Source: Hydractinia symbiolongicarpus (taxonomy: Eukaryota > Cnidaria > Hydrozoa > Anthoathecata > Hydractiniidae). Taken from it: a stretch of 64,000 nt of DNA. The notes beneath the pieces were generated by a model. That model did not search any database. It saw only the letters and a program-made list of their open reading frames with translations, and was not told the DNA's origin. The stretch covers positions 23,213,851-23,277,850 of the forward strand of contig NC_079877.1 of NCBI RefSeq assembly GCF_029227915.1. Reading direction: 5' to 3'. Below are positions 61,404 through 64,000 of the stretch, one piece after another. A program made the position numbers and the translations under genes. Positions within the stretch are counted from its first letter, which is position 1. The number at the start of each line of letters is the position of its first letter.

Positions 61404-61812
61404 CAACACAAAACGCCAAGAGTGCAAATACAACAATTTCTAAATTATTTTAGCCTTCTTAATGACATTGGATTATAAATTAACGGGATGCACAATGGGA
61501 ACAAAAAATATATCTCACTCACCGTATTTGTTCTTATTCTGAGCAGCGTGATAAGCAGCTACATTCCAACCTGGGACAATAGTCAAATGTGAATTACAAC
61601 TCCAAAGTTTGATTAAAGGTTGATCAGCTACCCAAAATGAAGACGAAACAGATACAATGGCAGTCTGGATCATGTCAAACCATGTATACATACAGAGAGA
61701 AGGAGAAAAACTACAGAAAAATTGAAAAACAAATCGAATTTTAAAAAGAATTAATTTACACACAAATATTTACCTTTTGCGTTCACGACGATATATGATG
61801 AGTAAATCATAC
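61404..61812 (-). CDS. Internal exons of an unrecognised gene (partial)
   Basis: Three blocks with consistent splice sites and phases: 61774-61812 (YDLLIIYRRERK), 61523-61710 (FSPSLCMYTWFDMIQTAIVS to VPGWNVAAYHAAQNKNKY) and 61404-61439 (IVVFALLAFCV). Donors are GTAAAT, GTGAGT and GTAAGT; acceptors are ATATTTAG, TTTTCTGTAG and AATTTAG. Each junction keeps the frame open. Introns are short, 63 and 83 bases. The last exon codes a hydrophobic segment, so a membrane or secreted product is possible. Start and end are outside the part I can read. I do not recognise the family. Confidence 0.4.
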
Positions 61813-64000
61813 CTAAATATTTCAATTTTATTCTTATTTTGCAATTTCATACAGAAGAATATTTACTTCTATGTTTATGAGCAACGCAAACAAATTGATC
61901 TCATTGAACTCATCTTCTAACAAAATCTACAGATTTGTGCAGCATGTTCCCTTAATAAGGTAACGTAAAAGAAGGCGAATCTAATGAATCGAATCTAAAA
62001 ACTAACTTTTTTTACTTTAAATAATACCATTGCAAAGTCAGATATAGCTTGTATTGCCGAGTGCAACTTAGATTAACAACAAAAGCAATGAATATAAAAC
62101 GCATACATACCCCCCAAAAAAAAGAAAAAAAGAAAAATGTGAAACTAGAATGCACAAAATTTAGAAACAGAAGCTACTTAAATAATTACTTAAAACATTT
62201 AAACCTATTTTAAAAGCGAATATTTACATAAAATGTTGATAAACTAATTTTTTGAACTGAAGCAAATCATCGCAACAACGTATATTTAATGGTAAGTCAT
62301 TGTATAATGCTGCACCAAGATATTTGAAGGATCTTTTTCCGAATTTCAATTTTATACGTGGTAATTTCACCAACATATTTTAATTCCGTGTGTTAATTGA
62401 ATGCTCGTTGAATGCTCGTATGATACTAATAAGATAGAACGGAAAAGCGTGAGTGTTTGACTGACCTTGACGGATGGGAGCTAAAACTATAGCATAACAG
62501 GTTATAAGTAACCGCGCAGTACGGAACCTAAATTTTCTACGTGTATAAACTACGTTACAATTTTGACATTGGGATGGTCGAGGCCAAAGCTGTTTGCTTT
62601 TTGCCTGACTGAGTGACTAATTAGTTAAAATAAACAAAATGTCAGTCCATACGGTATGGTATGTCGTCACTACTATGACGTCAACATCGCCATAGCCGAA
62701 ATGGAGAGGGCTGCGAGCCGTGGTTTCTCGCTGTAAAAAGATTAGAATCTGAACGAATTTATTAACGTGCTGCGTCTCCAAGTTCAGTATCGTCTTTTTT
62801 CCCGGAACGTCGACATCATTCGCTTGACTTCCATTTTACGTCAAATTTTACACTCAGTCACGCGACTTATCTGATTAACCCTAGATTCGTGCCTGAACGG
62901 ATCCAGGGTTAGTCAGATATGTTAAGATCCCTATCCATTCTTCATGTCTGTCACATTAGCTATTTTTTACCCATTTCAGTATATTTAATGCTAGCATCAG
63001 CAATTTTTTTCACCAAGTTGTTACTTGGTCCGGGCAACACTTGGTAATGTTCGTGGTAATTTTCGAGTCTATGAGCAAAAATTCACTATTTAAGATGTTG
63101 GCTGTCTCAACCTGTTTAGGGTGACGTCAAGAACTGGGCACACAAGGAACGTAAAAACAAAAGGCACGTAGGCGCGAAGTCACGTTGAGTACTACATCAT
63201 CATCAATTGTAAAATGTAAGAAAATTTAATTAAAAAAAATTGTTAATGGAGTGCACAGAATTTTTCTGAATCTAAATAAACCTCAAGGCCAAGCTTCTCT
63301 GTTCACCCTCGTGACAGCAACACGAATGCAAGGATTTCGAAATTGAAGAAATTTGACTTGAATGCCAATTTACTCCATTAAGCGCGACATCCCCACCACT
63401 TTTTTCAAAAGGCAATAATCGAAGACTATCGCAATTGCGATTCTATTGCGTTAATTGCGTTCATTCTGTTCACAGATCAACAGATCATCGCCGACAAGTG
63501 GATTCCGTGTGTTTTTATATGCGTGATAACCTCTGGTGTAAAAACTGTACTTGAAAACTGTGAAACGCTTCTTGTGTATATTTGTTAATGGAATATCGAA
63601 AGGGGTATCACCTTTTTTTCAGCTGCATGTAAAGTTTATATATTTGTCTTGAATTAAACCTCGCCTATAACGGCAAGCATCGTTCGCAACATTCCTATCG
63701 AACGTTTATTTGATTTTCGAATTTTAACTTTGAGCTTTCTTACAGCTTTTAACTTTGAAATTGATTACACCAGGTTTTAGCCTGTGACTTACGTTTTGAA
63801 CATACATTTGTTGACAAAAAACGTTTAGTTAGTCATGTCACTCTCAAAACACCAGAATCTGACAATGTTTCGACCAATCTGATTGGCAACAAAAAAGGAG
63901 TAACCATGGGCTTTATACAGCACGCATAACTTTTAACCACATAGCAACCATAATGGTAGCTATAAATGTAAATAAAGAAAATTGCCAAAGAATCGATAAA
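61813..64000. other. Right edge, no supported gene
   Basis: Further exons of the gene at 61404-61812 may lie here on the minus strand, but none can be supported. The last bases (63909-63965) match 4859-4915 as part of a dispersed repeat. Confidence 0.4.

Overview
The window looks like AT-rich, gene-poor, repeat-dense DNA from an invertebrate animal. A cnidarian, probably a hydrozoan, is the best guess. The basis is multi-exon genes with GT-AG introns, secreted apple/fucolectin-type proteins, Penelope-like and pogo/Tigger-type elements, SINE-like pol III modules, and coding exons whose ATG lies just after a polypyrimidine-AG acceptor, as expected where spliced leaders are used. The organism assignment is inference; no rRNA or mitochondrial marker is present.

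Layout: 1-6 kb is mostly intergenic DNA with repeats and a decayed copy (3.2-4.2 kb) of a small multipass membrane-protein gene. At 6.1-7.1 kb (minus) is an intact, apparently single-exon rhodopsin-class GPCR with altered signature motifs. At 10.2-12.1 kb is a dead pogo-like transposon with TA target duplications. At 15.6-19.4 kb and 34.9-38.9 kb lie the two arms of a 3.8-4.0 kb inverted duplication, each with a further copy of the membrane-protein gene; only the right copy has its frame open. Between the arms are a 5'-truncated Penelope-like insertion (19.9-20.8 kb), a three-exon secreted apple-fucolectin gene (22.3-25.9 kb, minus) whose second intron holds a 27-bp minisatellite with a 162-bp higher-order period, a Tigger-derived MITE (28.9-29.5 kb) and a broken paralogue of the lectin gene (29.8-31.3 kb). 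At 46.6-57.3 kb is a patchwork of repeats: decayed Tigger and HIRAN-like fragments, a perfect 53-base hairpin, AGCTAGC-rich modules, two 1.88-kb direct repeats with tRNA-like pol III boxes, a SINE-like element and a second Penelope-like insertion.

The most interesting genes are two divergent paralogues, at 44.8-45.8 kb (plus) and 59.4-60.5 kb (minus), encoding predicted secreted proteins with the order and zinc motif of the cytidine-deaminase fold (HTE, then PC and C). They resemble the secreted AID/APOBEC-like deaminases reported in metazoans. If so, with the secreted lectin nearby, the window carries candidate extracellular immune-type factors, but no shared pathway is shown by the sequence. 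Two hammerhead-ribozyme-like folds near the 3' ends of the Penelope copies, and 12-bp target duplications flanking both copies, are further points of interest.
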